Shown: positions 10,160 to 22,888, counted from the first letter of the stretch. The stretch: 64,000 nt of DNA from Hypoxylon rubiginosum (GCA_902806565.1 CADCXA010000051.1:62001-126000), one strand, 5' to 3'. Made by a program: numbers and translations. The notes: generated by a model not told the origin, from the sequence alone.

Positions 10160-13100
10160 ATGGCGGACGAAGTCGAGCGGCTTGCGGTTGCGCCTTTCAG
10201 GGAAATCGTGGAGAAGGGCAACGTAGCAATTGGAAATGCGCCGGATGCCGACGAAGAGACGTCACCGCTTATGCTGAGGGCAGCACAGAACCTGGTGAGA
10301 GAGGGCGAGAGGGCAATGAAGCGGATCGAACCGCTCTGCAATAAGAATTACGACGAGTACGGCTTAAACTTTGTTGATGCGATCAAGGAAAACGGTAAGG
10401 CTTATCCCCAGTATTTCCCCCGGATTCCAGCATGTCAGACGGTCATTCCGAGAAACGTAAATTGACCACCCCCGAACGCACTAGATGAAATCGCGCAGTA
10501 CCGATCTGAACTGGAGGACTTACTGTGGGATTTCGACGATTATGTTGAGGCCGACGAGTTCGATGCCGTCAAGTTCGATGAACTGCAGAAGGCCTCGAGG
10601 AAGGCCGCGCCCAAGATCGTGGATATACTGAAGCGGATGAAGCTGACTGCTCCCGCGCCAACTTCGGCGCGGTCCTCATCTTCGAGGACGGCATCAAGCC
10701 TACCTGATCATCTTAACCACCCGCACTATGAGCAAATACCAACAAGTATTGTCGTCGACCCTCCGACGTCTACTACGACAGAGAAGCTGATGGAAGAGAC
10801 AGAGCTGCAGCTGAGCAGCATGATGGGCGCGGTGGCCGGACCCGACGAAGGTCTAGACGCAAACGTGACCCGCCGATCTGTGAGCGACCTCGACCGAAGC
10901 AACTCGCGACACTCTGAGATATCCGATGCGACCTCGGACCCCCCGCCAAGGCCGCCCTCTGCTGACCCATGGCAGGTTGGCACGGCCCCTCCCGTGAGCC
11001 CTATGGAGCATCCCGGAGAAGGGGACAGGTGGGAGCGTCGTCCTCCGGTTGCGAGCGACTCCCCAACCATTCCTCACGCACAACCGGTTAGTCAATACGG
11101 CAGCATAGCGGGTCCGTTGCGGATTCGCAGCAGATCCGATGAACCTTCCAACCCGAACCCGAACCCGAGAGACGACGATGACCGGCAAATGCGCGCCGCT
11201 TCACGGAGCCTCGGGACGGCTAGTGATGGGTCTCGATCTCCTGGGAAGAGCAATCGATGGACTAACTCGACGCAGGGCTCGTTTCCAAGATCACATAGCG
11301 GCTTTACGTCTGCTAGTCGATCACCCGGCAATGAAAGCGCTGTCTCTGGATGGCCGGGACAGTTACATGACCCTTCGTCTAGCCGGTCACCCTCGGACAC
11401 TTCATCCATACTTGGCCGCACGCCGTCCATTCCCGAGAATAGTGCCATCAACACCCAGGGCCCAAAAACTAGCCTACCACCCATCCCTAATTTCCCCCCT
11501 AGGCAAACATCATTAGCGAAGCAAAACAGTGCTCGCCGTTCCAGTCGCCAACCGTCGACTGAGTCGATCAACAGTTCCGTATTCGATATAGTCGAGTGTA
11601 TGGGCGCCACAAGTCCGGTCACCTCTACGACGAATAGGAACTCGATTATGTCCGTAGAGCCTAGGAGTCCGGGACACCAGCCGCCGGAGTACATCGGACA
11701 TCCTCCTATTTACCAACGCATTATTACTACCCCTAGCATATCCTCTGACGTGGCCACGATTACTAACCATTCCTCATCTACTCTTACGACCCGCCCTGGA
11801 ATCCGAGCTATGGACGAAGGCTTAATTCCTGTTGACATGGAAAGCCCGATGCGTGACGAGCAGTCGATACCCCCTAGAGAGTCCGACTGCACGATTGGTC
11901 CCTTTAGCTCCTTCTACAAGCTGAAGGGGTTCTGTAAAGGGGCCGAGGAGGTTATGCAAGGTCGGCTCGGCTTCAAGAAGATCAAGCGGCCCGTTGGTGT
12001 AAGTTAAAAATTATTGTCTCCCTCTTCTATCGGGCTCCCTCCTTTTCCCCCTTTGCTTTGAAAGAAGTACTAATGGTGAATAGGGCTTCTCTATGGCTAT
12101 AGTAGCAAAATGCAACCACTGCTTATTTGAGATCGATTTTAAATCAGTCGAACAGGATTTGAACAATGACTGTGAGTTCCGTCCTCCCTGCAGTACCTGC
12201 GCCTCGCATCTTACCTGTTGTCTAGCGTCCGGCAGTTTCACTTCCAACTCCATCGGCTTTCGGCTTCGTATTCTCCAAAAGAGCCATCTGTCAATCCGGC
12301 ATGTTGAGGAACAGCTATACGGCTGTCTGTTCTGCATCCAGGAAGGGAAGACGACAGAGGAGAGCGACGCTACGGTTTTCTTCACCCAGAGCCAGCTGTT
12401 TGCTCATATGGCGCGACACCGTCGTCCGCTTCCCGCCATCCCCGGCCTCACCGTAGTCGAAGCACCGGAAATACCGCCCTCTTTCAAGGACAATTTTGAC
12501 CTCCACTTTCCGTACCCGCCCATGCAATCTGTCATGACGGGGCTCTCGCGGGAGCTGTCCAGGCTGCCCTCCGCCGTCGCAACGGAAACGAGGAAGATCC
12601 AAAACGGCGTCATGCGGACACCGCCTGGTCGAGAAGCAGTCTTACACTACGCTATAGGGTCCAAGATCGTCGGCATCGAATTTCCCCCTAAATACGAAGG
12701 CAAATGGGGTATCGGATGGCACGACGGGGTGCGTGCGGCTTTCGAAGCCGAGTCGGTCCAAATCGACGCGCCGTCCAAGAACGAAGTCAAGATGCAAGGC
12801 ACGAGCAACGTCCAGGCTGTAGCAAGGTGGAAATGGAGCCAGAAAGGTGACGAAAGGTGGCTTAAATTCGACAAGGGAGATATCATTAAAAACATCGGCT
12901 GTGAGTCAATATTTCATGAACCGTCCAGCGTCCCTCCCCGCGATCAAGGCAGACATCTAGGAATCGAAACTTACACACTATACCTACTAGGGGCCTACAC
13001 CGACCACTGGTGTTGGTCCGGCACCACGTCGAAGGGCTGGGGCATCTTCCCGCAGTCCCACCTCGACCCGAACTCGATCCGGACGGTCCAGCTCGGCGAC

Positions 13101-13244
13101 ACCGGCAGCGTCTCGAGCGGGGAGAGGAAGGGCCGGTTTCAGCTGTCCCTCCGCAAGAACTCGGACCGCAAGCTGGGCTCGTTCGCGTCGCTCATCCCGA
13201 GCAGCGAGACGCCTCCCGTTCCTAGCAGGGCGGGTGTCTATTAG
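10160..13244 (+). CDS. SH3-domain protein of a conserved fungal family
   Basis: Five exons: 10160-10394, 10485-11998, 12084-12171, 12226-12900 and 12991-13244, giving 921 aa. Residues 1 to about 155 form a helical, acidic module (PFREIVEKGN, then AQYRSELEDLLWDFDDYVE). Residues about 160-560 are a long Ser/Pro/Arg-rich disordered linker with many SP and RSP motifs typical of proline-directed phosphorylation. Then comes a cysteine-containing module (CNHC near its start, then YGCLFC and LFAHMARH, resembling a zinc-binding arrangement). The C-terminal SH3 domain (RWKWSQKGDERWLKF...DHWCWSG...GWGIFPQSHL) is split by the last intron after NIG, and joining restores NIGWAYTDHW. Introns 12172-12225 (54 bp) and 12901-12990 (90 bp) are multiples of three and stop-free. 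I recognise the architecture from fungal genomes, but the role is not established to my knowledge; an adaptor or scaffold role is inferred from the SH3. Confidence 0.85.
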
Positions 13245-14409
13245 TGGTGGTACCCCGCTGTGCCTTTGTGAACGACGACGGCTCCCCGTTTCGACTTAGC
13301 TCGCAGGTTTTTCATAACTCGACTCTTTTACTACATACACGAAAATCATCGGATTATTCCTGGTATGTGTTGGTATAAGCATCAACACGAAAAGGAGGGG
13401 AGTGCTAACGCCGTGAAGAATAGAAAGCGATAGCACGCGGGCAGCAGATTTTATTTTTCTTTCCTCTTCTTCCGGAAACTCTACGGCCGGATTTGATTCT
13501 CAGGTTAACGATGTTATGGTTTGGCAACGGCACGATAAATTACTTGGCATATACCCCCTTTCGCTTTTTCCGGTTGCCTCGTACGGTTTGGGAGGGATTT
13601 TTTTTGGACGGCGGCGAGGCGGGAGCGTATTTGTCTTCAGATGTTACGGGCAACTGATATGGGATTATGGGATATTGGGGTTAAACTACCTGAGTCTCTC
13701 ACAGACGAGACGAGCGAAAATTTGTGCTATCTGTTTCTGAAGCTATTCATGATATATACCTTTGTGAGGTGACGCCTCGACCTCCCGAATAGCAAACTCC
13801 GGTGTAGCCCGCGGTGATGGATAGCATACCCTTTAGGTGGAAGCTGAGCTATAATTTATTATTTGGAACGATATCTACCGGTTGATTCGTCAAGTGGCAT
13901 ACTCCGTCTGACATGTCGATATAGTAGTGATCAGGAAATTGAGACAACTTCATGAGGCGTGCTCTAATATATGACTTGAGGTTTATCGACAGACTCTGGT
14001 CTTAACATACAACACATGTATATGTCAAGTTTTACGATAATGCTGACACTTAATACATAACCTAACTAGAAGCGAATGATTATCGTCTCCCGTTTAATGA
14101 CATCAAGAACTTCCCCGTTGTTCCTAGCTCTTTTAATGACGTCATTACTATATGGCTTCCACTATAGTAAACAATTCACTCTGAAGTCTCTCTTCTGCCT
14201 GCTGATACTGGTGTTGATAGCTAGATGGCGTACTTGATCGCATGTGTCTAATCCCGCTAACTCGCCCCGTTATCTTCAGGCCTCTTAGAACCCTAGCCAC
14301 TCGGCAAATAGCTGCTGCTCTCTCTAGCTACTTACCTACCGGCCTACCAGGTACATTACCTACATCGTATTTATACCTAATAGTTAGAGAGCCCGGCCCT
14401 CCGACAGTT
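13245..14409. other. Intergenic, no gene seen
   Basis: Spacer between two plus-strand genes. It is AT-rich from about 13740 to 14200, with only short frames. An in-frame ATG at 14242 precedes the next gene, but the peptide it would add is unlike a conserved N-terminus. Confidence 0.5.
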
Positions 14410-15435
14410 ATGAGTTGGATGGACTCGTGGTCGCGGCCCGGCAAGTCGCAAGCGACGCCGGCGCCGTACTACCTCTTACCCGGGGGCGAGTCGACGCCGT
14501 ACTGCCGGTCCTGCGGACGGCTTATTAGCGCTCGTCGGGCGAACGCGGCGGCGCAGCAGCACGATGCCGGTAACGGCAACAGCGGGAGCAGCAACGTCTC
14601 GCAGAAGCCGAGCTACTGCTCCCAGCGCTGCCGCAATACCAAGCCCAGGAGACTAGACCGCGACATCGAGGCCGCGTTCGTGCGCATGCTGTCCGAGGGA
14701 GAAGCCGACGGCGGCGCTCGGGCGCGGCAGCAGCAGGACGGGAAGCTAGACAGATCGGCTAAGAAGGAGAGGAAGGTCGTGACTAAGGGCGACCCGCGCG
14801 TCGTCGTCTCCTGCGACGCGGTCGAGAAGGCCGTGTTCGGCGACCCTGCCGACCCGGATAAGTCGTTTGGGCGCAAGAAGAACCGCGCGTCGAGGGCGCT
14901 CCCGGCGGCCGAAGCCGAGGCCGACGGGGTCCAGCACGGTTTTCGTCACCGCGAGGGCGGCTACGCGCTAGACGAAGCAGCAGCACAGAACATTCCTAGG
15001 GACGAGGACGTGGACGTGGATGTGGACAGCGACTTGTCCTCCTCCTCCATCGACGGCGACGTGCTCGCGCGCATGGCAGTACGCAGCGGTACGCGCACGC
15101 GGCCGCCGCAGCACGCGTCGCTGGTCAACGGCAGCGTGGGCGGCGAGAAGGGGCGGGCGGAGCGCGCCGGGGAGACGGAGGAGACGGCGCGGCGGCGACT
15201 GGACGGGCAACGGCGAGCGCGGCAGCGGGAGATGGTCAGGAGCGCGGCGAGGCGCGGTGTCGTGTTTGGGTTCGCGGCTGTCGAGGTCGAGGGACGGGAA
15301 CAGGGACAAGGACGACCTGCTGCGACGACGACGACGGAGACGACGGCTCGTAAAAAGTGCGAGGCCGTCATGCAGGGCAGGGTCGTCGAGCCGAGCTTCG
15401 CGAAGGGGGACTGGGGGGTCAGGTGGAGGGAATAA
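14410..15435 (+). CDS. Uncharacterised fungal protein with a four-cysteine zinc-binding-like motif
   Basis: Single exon of 341 aa. The ATG at 14410 (MSWMDSWSRP) is chosen over an upstream in-frame ATG at 14242, because conservation-like features begin here and the upstream 56 residues look like translated leader. Near the N-terminus, Cys32-x2-Cys35 (YCRSCGR) and Cys70-x3-Cys74 (YCSQRCR) form a probable C2-C2 metal site. A basic helix (RNTKPRRLDRDIEAAFVRML) follows. The rest is highly charged and Ala/Arg/Glu-rich, with an acidic Asp/Val run (about 198-206) and long basic low-complexity stretches, probably disordered. The short C-terminal block CEAVMQGRVVEPSFAKGDWG looks structured. GC content is far higher than in the flanks, as expected of coding DNA. 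No function can be assigned; a nucleic-acid-binding or nuclear protein is a guess from charge and the putative zinc site. Confidence 0.75.
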   Translation: MSWMDSWSRPGKSQATPAPYYLLPGGESTPYCRSCGRLISARRANAAAQQHDAGNGNSGSSNVSQKPSYCSQRCRNTKPRRLDRDIEAAFVRMLSEGEADGGARARQQQDGKLDRSAKKERKVVTKGDPRVVVSCDAVEKAVFGDPADPDKSFGRKKNRASRALPAAEAEADGVQHGFRHREGGYALDEAAAQNIPRDEDVDVDVDSDLSSSSIDGDVLARMAVRSGTRTRPPQHASLVNGSVGGEKGRAERAGETEETARRRLDGQRRARQREMVRSAARRGVVFGFAAVEVEGREQGQGRPAATTTTETTARKKCEAVMQGRVVEPSFAKGDWGVRWRE

Positions 15436-17161
15436 GACGGCGTTGAAAGGAGTCGTGGTCGGCGATAGATACCTCATAGTAGATACCACCTCTTCCCAAG
15501 GTAGGCTACCAGGTCCCTGTCGACGAATCCATCGCTCGACGGCCGTATCTATTGACGCATGGAAAGTTCACGCATTGCACATACACACTGTACGAGGTTA
15601 CGGGCTGACGGCTTGGTATGTAATATCTACGTCCCCTAGCCTTATATCTTACCCCATGCCCATGGAAAGACCCCGCAAGCGGAAGTATTGGAAATTGGGA
15701 TCAACCTGATATATCTAACGTTTTGCATATGACAGCCGTGTAGCCCGAGAACACCAGATATTTGATCCGGGGAGCCGATACGCGACTAGAATAAAGGAAG
15801 TGGTGATGGTAGAGGTCTGGCTAACCCTCTTCCTCCTTGGGCTTATTCATAACAATGATAACATATACATAGTTAAAAATATATATAGCTCCCCGTTCTG
15901 TTATTACACAGTGAGATAATCCGCTATAGTTGCTGTTGACGAGCCTGTCGTTAATTTATTTGCTCACCCCCTAACCCTTACCGACTGGCACAGCGTACGT
16001 AATATCATATTAACGAGTATCGACACGTGGCTGGCGCGCCCATGGTTTGCTTACCCTGTCAAATGAAAAAGCACAGACGAGAACAAAATTGCCACGTGTG
16101 AAGCCTGCAGTTTGGGCTTGGGGGGGTCCAGGTCCAGGTCTGGGTGTGATTCTCTCATCAGCCGCAGGGAAATCCTTTCTGAATTTCCTTGCGGATGGGA
16201 AAATTAAAAAAGATTCCACAAGGGTTCCTAGGCGAGCTGGCAAGCTGGGTACACTAACATCTTAGAAAAAGTAGCTCTGAAGGGAAGACCCCGGAAAGTA
16301 TTTCGGGCATGGGCTAGGTATCGATATTTTCCCCATTTTCTAGAAGGAACTTTGGAATCTGAAAAGCCTTCGCGTAACAGCAAACATTTTATTCTACATA
16401 GTATACGGCCGGGCTATGCTCCAGGCAGTTAGGTAGACCTAGTATTCGCTATATTGTACGGCAAACTCCCTTACCGGGAACCTACCTCAATCCCAAGTTT
16501 TTGAATAGATGAAACACGGTTTGATGTACAAGACATCAATCTCGCATTCCTTCCAGGCCGGCGAGAGCCTCCCTTTTCCTTCGCACATCTCCGTTATCCG
16601 ATATTTTCACAACAGCCCTTGTTAGGAGCCATGTAGCACTACGATAGCCCGTGCGTATAAACAGAGCTAGATTCTGTGAGTAATATTTGATAACAGGAAG
16701 CGGACCGATATAGCCTTGGCTTTTCGACGAGAACGCGACTAGACGGTAAGTGGCTGACGGCAATATGTACATAATATGTGTGTATGCAGCCTTGCCGCAG
16801 GGACACCGCTAGTTGCTCCCGCAATAGGCTATGGCAGAAAGAAAAAAGAAAAAGCCTCGTGGAATATTCGATCGATAGAGTGCTCGTTAACTAGCCGTGT
16901 TACAGGCGAATATTAAAGGGTTGATGACTCAGAAAAAAGGGATTCTCATAGGCGAGTATTGAACTACGTCTCAATATAATTCTGAGTTGGACCAATAAAT
17001 CCCAGGTCCCCGATGGGATGGGAGACGGATTCGGGTACGGCAATCTGTAGGTGATCGTGTTACAAAGTGCGAACCGGGAAAAACATTGAGCAAAGACAAT
17101 TTACGCGTCTATGCGCTATGACATCTCAGCCACGCAGTTGGAGAGAGATGTAGGCTTCGAG

Positions 17162-17189
17162 TACCGATACTTGGATACCGATACTTGGA
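17162..17189. repeat. Perfect 14-bp tandem duplication
   Basis: TACCGATACTTGGA occurs twice head to tail with no mismatch. It lies in gene-free DNA; its function, if any, is unknown. Confidence 0.9.
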
Positions 17190-18533
17190 GCGCGTGTCTT
17201 ACCTACATGCAATAAAGTGCTCTCCCGACCGCGCATCAAACACGTGGGTTTACGTGTGACAGAGGGAACTAGTACCTAATATGCAGTGTCATCTGCGGGT
17301 GACGGATGAAACCAGGAAGATACTGAGATTTCATTTTATTTTTCTTCCTTTTTTAATACAGCATCACCTGAAATTGAATATTATACCCATATACCCACCA
17401 AGGCTGAGGGCTGATCGGGATATTTGAAGAGCCTGACAGCCTGAGTAAGAACTAGGGTCGCATTACCCATCTAACTGCCGTCGAAATGCTTCTAATTGGA
17501 TATGATAACAAGCCTTTAAATGCCGGATGGTAAAAGGCGAGTAAACTGTGTAATGTGTAATGAGTCAGTTATATGTAGTTGTTAGACTGTACCAACCTCC
17601 CGCGCTTATCAATCTCGATCAATTATAAACGCGATTCAGGTTTACCCGCGATATTGTCTTATGTTAACGAAGAAAGGCTTTCCCGCTTAGAAATAGTCTC
17701 GGAGTTGAGAGAGTTATCTTTAAGTGTAAGTAGTAAAGGGACGAAGTCGAGGGTAAAGACCGGATTTTTATTATATTACGAAAACTTATACCTCCCCCCC
17801 CCCCCAAAACTTACCCCACGCCGAGAGTGGCGTCTTATATTTCGAGGTTTTAACAAGACACCCGACACCCATTATGGTAGCCATGACCGGATTTCGTGAT
17901 GGGGACAATCCACAAGAATTGTAACTTCGTAGTTCGTAAAGGGGCGCAAAGCGTTACAATGTCAAATGTCCCCTGCCGAAGCCGCAAACTAGTTCTAGTC
18001 TACGATATCGTAAATTAGGTAAGCGTCCGGCACTCTAATTATAGAATACCTGGTATATCCATCTGACATAATACTAGGTATGTATTAACCTACCTCTAAC
18101 CCAAGCATTTAGCTAGGAACATCAGTTGTATATATGAAGCAAGTAGGTAAGATGGCCAGGATGCAACACACCGACAGACTAAGAACGAGCCAGGTCGATT
18201 GCATCGTGGAGATGGTGCTCCCATACCAATTCTGCCTAGAGCTAACCTACATATCTCTCCGCGGCCTAAATCAACAATTCTAGAAAGCTCAGGCCTCCGA
18301 TTCTCCGAGCGAGAGATTTCGTCAGAATCAGAACTTGTGTCCCGGGCGTATTTCCAGATGCAGTCCCCGGAGTGTAGCGGGCAATGGTGGGCTCGAATTA
18401 GTTAGTAGCAGTCGATTGGGGGTAACGTAGGTACTCAATACCTTAGATGTAGATGGTACAGTACTTTAGACAGACGCAACTGATGAGACATCCATGCATG
18501 AAGCGTTGAGTTTCTACAGTAAATACCTAACGT

Positions 18534-18563
<30 letters not shown>
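18534..18563. repeat. (AGC)10 microsatellite
   Basis: Ten uninterrupted AGC triplets in non-coding DNA. No open frame makes use of it as a polyglutamine or polyserine tract in a recognisable protein. Confidence 0.9.
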
Positions 18564-18565
<2 letters not shown>

Positions 18566-19864
18566 GTGTTTAATGCGTGTTGCGTAAGGCGTGTTAGGGT
18601 ATGTATCTGCAGGTGATGGGAAACACGATGCGAAAAAGATAACCGGCCCAATAAGACGACGAAAGCGGCCGATTCTAGGTCACAAACAGCTGCCTTTCTC
18701 GGGCAAGCTGGATGGGTTAGAAAGGCTTATTATCACGAGCATTATGTCGAATTGCTCCTCTGCTAGTCCCGGTTTGTGTGCTCTAACTCGACAACTCGTT
18801 CGTAGCCTCGATCGATTGTGACCGGATGGCTGAAGCGACACGCGTTAATGGTGCGACTGACCGACTTATTGGATACTGTGTATACATAGATAGTATTTGT
18901 CCTGTTCGACGTCCACAAGAAAAAGATAAGAGAGAGCATAACCAATCCCTGGTGGCCTCTATATGACCCAGGGTCCTGGGGACTAATAACTAATAAAGCT
19001 CGTGTGGGTCATTGTCCGATAGTAAGGTAAGCGTATTGTCCGTTGTCTGAAGTCTGAGATTCGTACGGAATACTGTGGGACTTGGATCGAGTCGAGTCCA
19101 AGAGTGGTAAGGACTTATCTGTCGTGAGATACTTCATTTCTCATATCAAGATAATAACTAGGGACCTATACGTTATGGAATTGCATGTGCTTGTACACGT
19201 TTCCTTGTTAAGATTTTGAAGATGCTTAATACCTGTGTAGGAGGTAGTTGAGAAGGATGTATTATCCGTGGTTATGCGATATAACCCGACGTTGCGGGTG
19301 CCCACGAATTGCCTCGAGCGTAGGAAAAGTGACAACTCCAAAATATTAGCACCCCTCCGATGCCGTGCTTCCAGAATTCGTCCAAGGGGGGGCTTCTTTT
19401 CATGTACAGGTACTCCTGGTACTGCAACTCCCTGCTTCTTTGCTGACAGGCACAGCTCGAATAGGCGTGGCCCGTGGGTTGCAAGGGTTTTTGCAAGGGT
19501 TTACAGGGGTCTACGACAATAGCAGGCAATTCATACCGCCAATCATCAGACCAGTTTGTCCCATCTTCCCCATCTTATGTACCTATCTCCTAGGCACCTG
19601 GCCACCTGGGCACTTTAGTACCTGGTCCCATCAAATGTTCAGCCCTTCGGGGCTCTGGGGACCTTTCTTGGAGGGCAGTTTTGGGGGGGGAAGCATTCGA
19701 ATGTCGCAGTTCGTAGAACAACCGTAGAAAAAAAAAAAAGACCCTGCCAACCTTGCGTTGCCGAGCCCTTGCGTAAGAAATCCGAGAATGGTGATTGATT
19801 GATTTTCGAATGAAAATTGACTTCATATTATTATTATTATTTTTATCCTCGCGAAAACGACGAA

Positions 19865-19895
19865 AGTCGCATCCAAGTCGCATCGAGTCGCATCG
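19865..19895. repeat. AGTCGCATC triplication
   Basis: Three near-adjacent copies of AGTCGCATC separated by 1-3 bases, about 1.6 kb upstream of the G-alpha start. They could be repeated factor-binding sites or slippage products. Confidence 0.7.
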
Positions 19896-21512
19896 TGAGC
19901 CTCGTCTGTTGTAAATCCCGTTAACTCCCCTCCCATCCATTGCCGTTGCCGTGGTCGCCCGCATTCTTTTTTTTCCCCAGAGTCCAAAGTCCAGAGTCTA
20001 GAGTCCTAAACCTTGGAACCTCTTCGCCCTCGACGCCACGGAGTGGAAATAATTCGTCTTTCCGATTTCGAAGCTTCACTCAAGAATTCGTTACCATCGT
20101 CACCGTTCCCACACGCCGTCACCGTCACTTTCACCGTCGTCACCGCCAGAAAGTCAATTAACAAGTGCGAGTCTACAATTATTCGGTGAGCATTGCAATT
20201 TATTTTTCCGCATCATCGGCGGTTACCGATCCATCTAGTTGTCTTCACTTTCCTGTCTCTTGTAGGTAGGCTCTGTGTAAGCAAATGCATATTGACCTAC
20301 CGCCGCATGGCATGTCATGGCATGTATTTACTTGACTGGCCGATCTACTGCTTGCTATTGCAGCGTTGGATTTGGCCAGTTCTTCGCCTAGATTTCTCTT
20401 CTATTCCTTCGAGTTGTCCCACCTACCTTGATGATATGAATGGCGTCGGTGTTGGGAGGTATACTACGACAGTACATGGCCCTCTGCCCTCCTCGGACTC
20501 GCTGCCCGTCCCGTCCCGTTGCGTTGTCGAGACCTCGATCATCGCATTATACGTCGGCGGATTTACCAGTTCCCCCATTTTGTCGTTACACCTGTCAAGC
20601 GACAGGAGATTATCTACCTACATACCTACCTACCTGAGATGCTTGGTCACAGCCAGGTACCAGGTATGTAACCCTATGAGGCAAAGAAGAGGAAAACCAA
20701 GAGGAAGAGCAATATGATGATCCTTCCAACTCCTTCTCGAATACTTCCAAAGTTGGTGTATGCCACCGCCCAGTTTTTGTATCGTTCCGAATCAGTTTAT
20801 GGTGACCGCCTCGGCCAACTTTGTACCTTAGCAGCAGCTTACCTACACCTCTTACATGTGGTTGCACCGCCTCCAGTTAGGGGTCGAACTATGTATTTCC
20901 ACCTTCGACGGGGCCACCCACTCTACGCACGCACTACAATCTGCTAATCCTCGAGTCTTCACTTAGGGGCGAGCTAGCGCTAACTAACCACCTACCTTAC
21001 TTAGATATCTCGTAGTCAATCCCAATCCATTTCGTCATATCCCACTCGTCCATCCGACTACCGCTCGACTACTGCCCGGCCACCTCCCAACTCTTCCCGA
21101 ATCCCCAGACAATACCGCGGCCCCCAAAGCTCGCCGACTACAGAAGAGCTTGGGTACCTAAGCTATCTCTTTACCGCCGAGACCCACGACCAGAGTCAAC
21201 AGCCCCTAGAGCTTTGTCGAACAAAGGCACAAACTACCGCAATTTAGACTGTCTCTCCCGCTTTTCAGCTTTCTAGCCTGTACGAACGCCTAGCGCAAGG
21301 GGCCATTCCCCCCGAATTCGGACACTCGACACGGGAGCTGGGCCGTAGCTAACGATACGCGCGAACACGATGTGTCTGTAGGCAGTAATTATCGCTCACC
21401 ACACTGGCTTTGTACAACAAATCTAGGACGCCAAACCGCGGGCCCTACTACCTAGTCTGCCCCCGAAGTTAGTCGTCAGCTGTTTCGAACAGCCACACAA
21501 GCTTTCTACATG

Positions 21513-22888
21513 ATGGGCGCCTGTATGAGCTCGAATAAGGAAGAGGAGGAGCAGAAAAAGCGAAGTCAGGCTATTGACAGGGTTCTTGATGAAGACTCCA
21601 AGAGGTTGCGGCGAGAATGCAAGATCCTACTGCTTGGTAAGTCTACCGACTCCTCTTCACCGCGCCGAGACTATCTTCTATGATGTTGACGAGAATCCGC
21701 TGCATAGGGTCCGGCGAAAGCGGGAAGTCGACGATTGTCAAACAGATGAAGATCATTCACCTGAAAGGTTACTCGGAAGACGAACTGTACAACTACCGCG
21801 CGACCGTGTTCAAGAATCTAATAGAATGCGCCAAGGCCGTCATCATCGCGATGGACCAATTCGACATCGAACCTGGCAGCCAAGAAATCAAAGGATACTG
21901 CGATTACCTTCTAGGCTACACCGTCGAGTCAGGTCCGTCAGCACACATCGAGCCGAAAGTCGCCACGGCGGTGCAAGCTTTATGGCACGATCCTTGCATC
22001 GAGCGGTTAATGCAACATGCTACTGAATTCTACTTGATGGACTCGGCCGAATAGTAAGTAGGAGGCATGTCCGGCCAAGCGCCCTATCTTGCTTACATTA
22101 CTGTAGCTTCTTTGACGAGGTATCACGAATATGCGCGCCAGGTTACCTACCGAACGAGATGGATGTCTTGCGCGCGCGTACGAAAACTACGGGTATCTAC
22201 GAAACGCGATTCCAGATGGGAGCGCTGAGTATCCAGTAAGCAGCTTGGTCATGGCTTGGCTTGGTGAGAGGGAAGAAGATATATACTAATCTTACGCGTC
22301 TAGCATGTTCGATGTTGGTGGACAGCGAAGCGAACGGAAGAAATGGATCCATTGCTTCGAGAATGTAACATCAATCATATTCTGTGTAGCCCTGAGCGAG
22401 TACGACCAGGTGCTACTTGAAGAGAGCAGCCAGGTGTGTGATCAGCGCTCCTCCTTGGTATAACTGGGTATACAAGCTAACACGATATCAGAATCGAATG
22501 ATGGAGAGCTTGTTACTCTTTGACTCGGTTGTCAACTCGAGGTGGTTCATGAGAACGAGTATAATCTTATTCTTGAACAAGGTCGACATATTCAAAGTCA
22601 AGCTTCCTAGGTCACCCCTAGGCAATTACTTCCCAGACTATTCTGGTGGCAACGATGTCAACAAGGCTGCGAAGTACCTGCTTTGGAGATTCAACCAAGT
22701 CAACAGAGCTCATCTCAACCTATACCCTCAGTACGTTGCATCGCAAACCTGGAGAATTCTGTCTTCAAGTACTAACGCATCCCTATAGCCTAACCCAAGC
22801 AACGGACACATCCAACATCCGCTTAGTATTTGCGGCTGTGAAAGAAACGATACTCAATAATGCGCTTAAGGATTCCGGCATCTTGTGA
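21513..22888 (+). CDS. gna-3: Heterotrimeric G-protein alpha subunit, group III
   Basis: Six exons: 21513-21636, 21708-22053, 22107-22235, 22304-22433, 22492-22730 and 22789-22888, encoding 355 aa, the normal G-alpha length. The second of two adjacent ATGs is chosen, because it gives MGACMSS with Gly2 (N-myristoylation) and Cys4 (palmitoylation); the first would give MMG and block myristoylation. G1 is GSGESGKST (43-50), switch I has Arg181 and Thr184 (RARTKTTGI), switch II is DVGGQR with Gln207, G4 is NKVD and G5 is TQATD. The C-terminus KDSGIL lacks the Cys modified by pertussis toxin. The N-terminal [10 protein letters not shown] pattern and the C-terminus match Neurospora GNA-3-type proteins. 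These proteins support adenylyl cyclase/cAMP signalling, nutrient sensing, conidiation and virulence in relatives. It is expected on the inner plasma membrane with G-beta/gamma and carbon-sensing GPCRs. Confidence 0.96.

Larger units (their letters stand above)
15436..21512. other. 6.1 kb gene-free region and long leader of the G-alpha gene
   Basis: No frame here resembles a protein family I know. AT-rich DNA with simple repeats: a perfect 14-bp tandem duplication (17162-17189), a 12-C run (17794-17805), ten AGC units (18534-18563), TTA repeats (about 19828-19842) and three AGTCGCATC units (19865-19895). From about 19900 to 21510 the plus strand becomes C/T-rich, with CGTCACCGT-like words. 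This looks like promoter/5' leader sequence for the G-alpha gene. Confidence 0.5.

Noticed and set aside
14968..15489. Long antisense frames opposite the four-cysteine protein gene
   Set aside because: High GC content removes stops in all frames; the peptides are Arg/Pro-rich shadows of the real gene.
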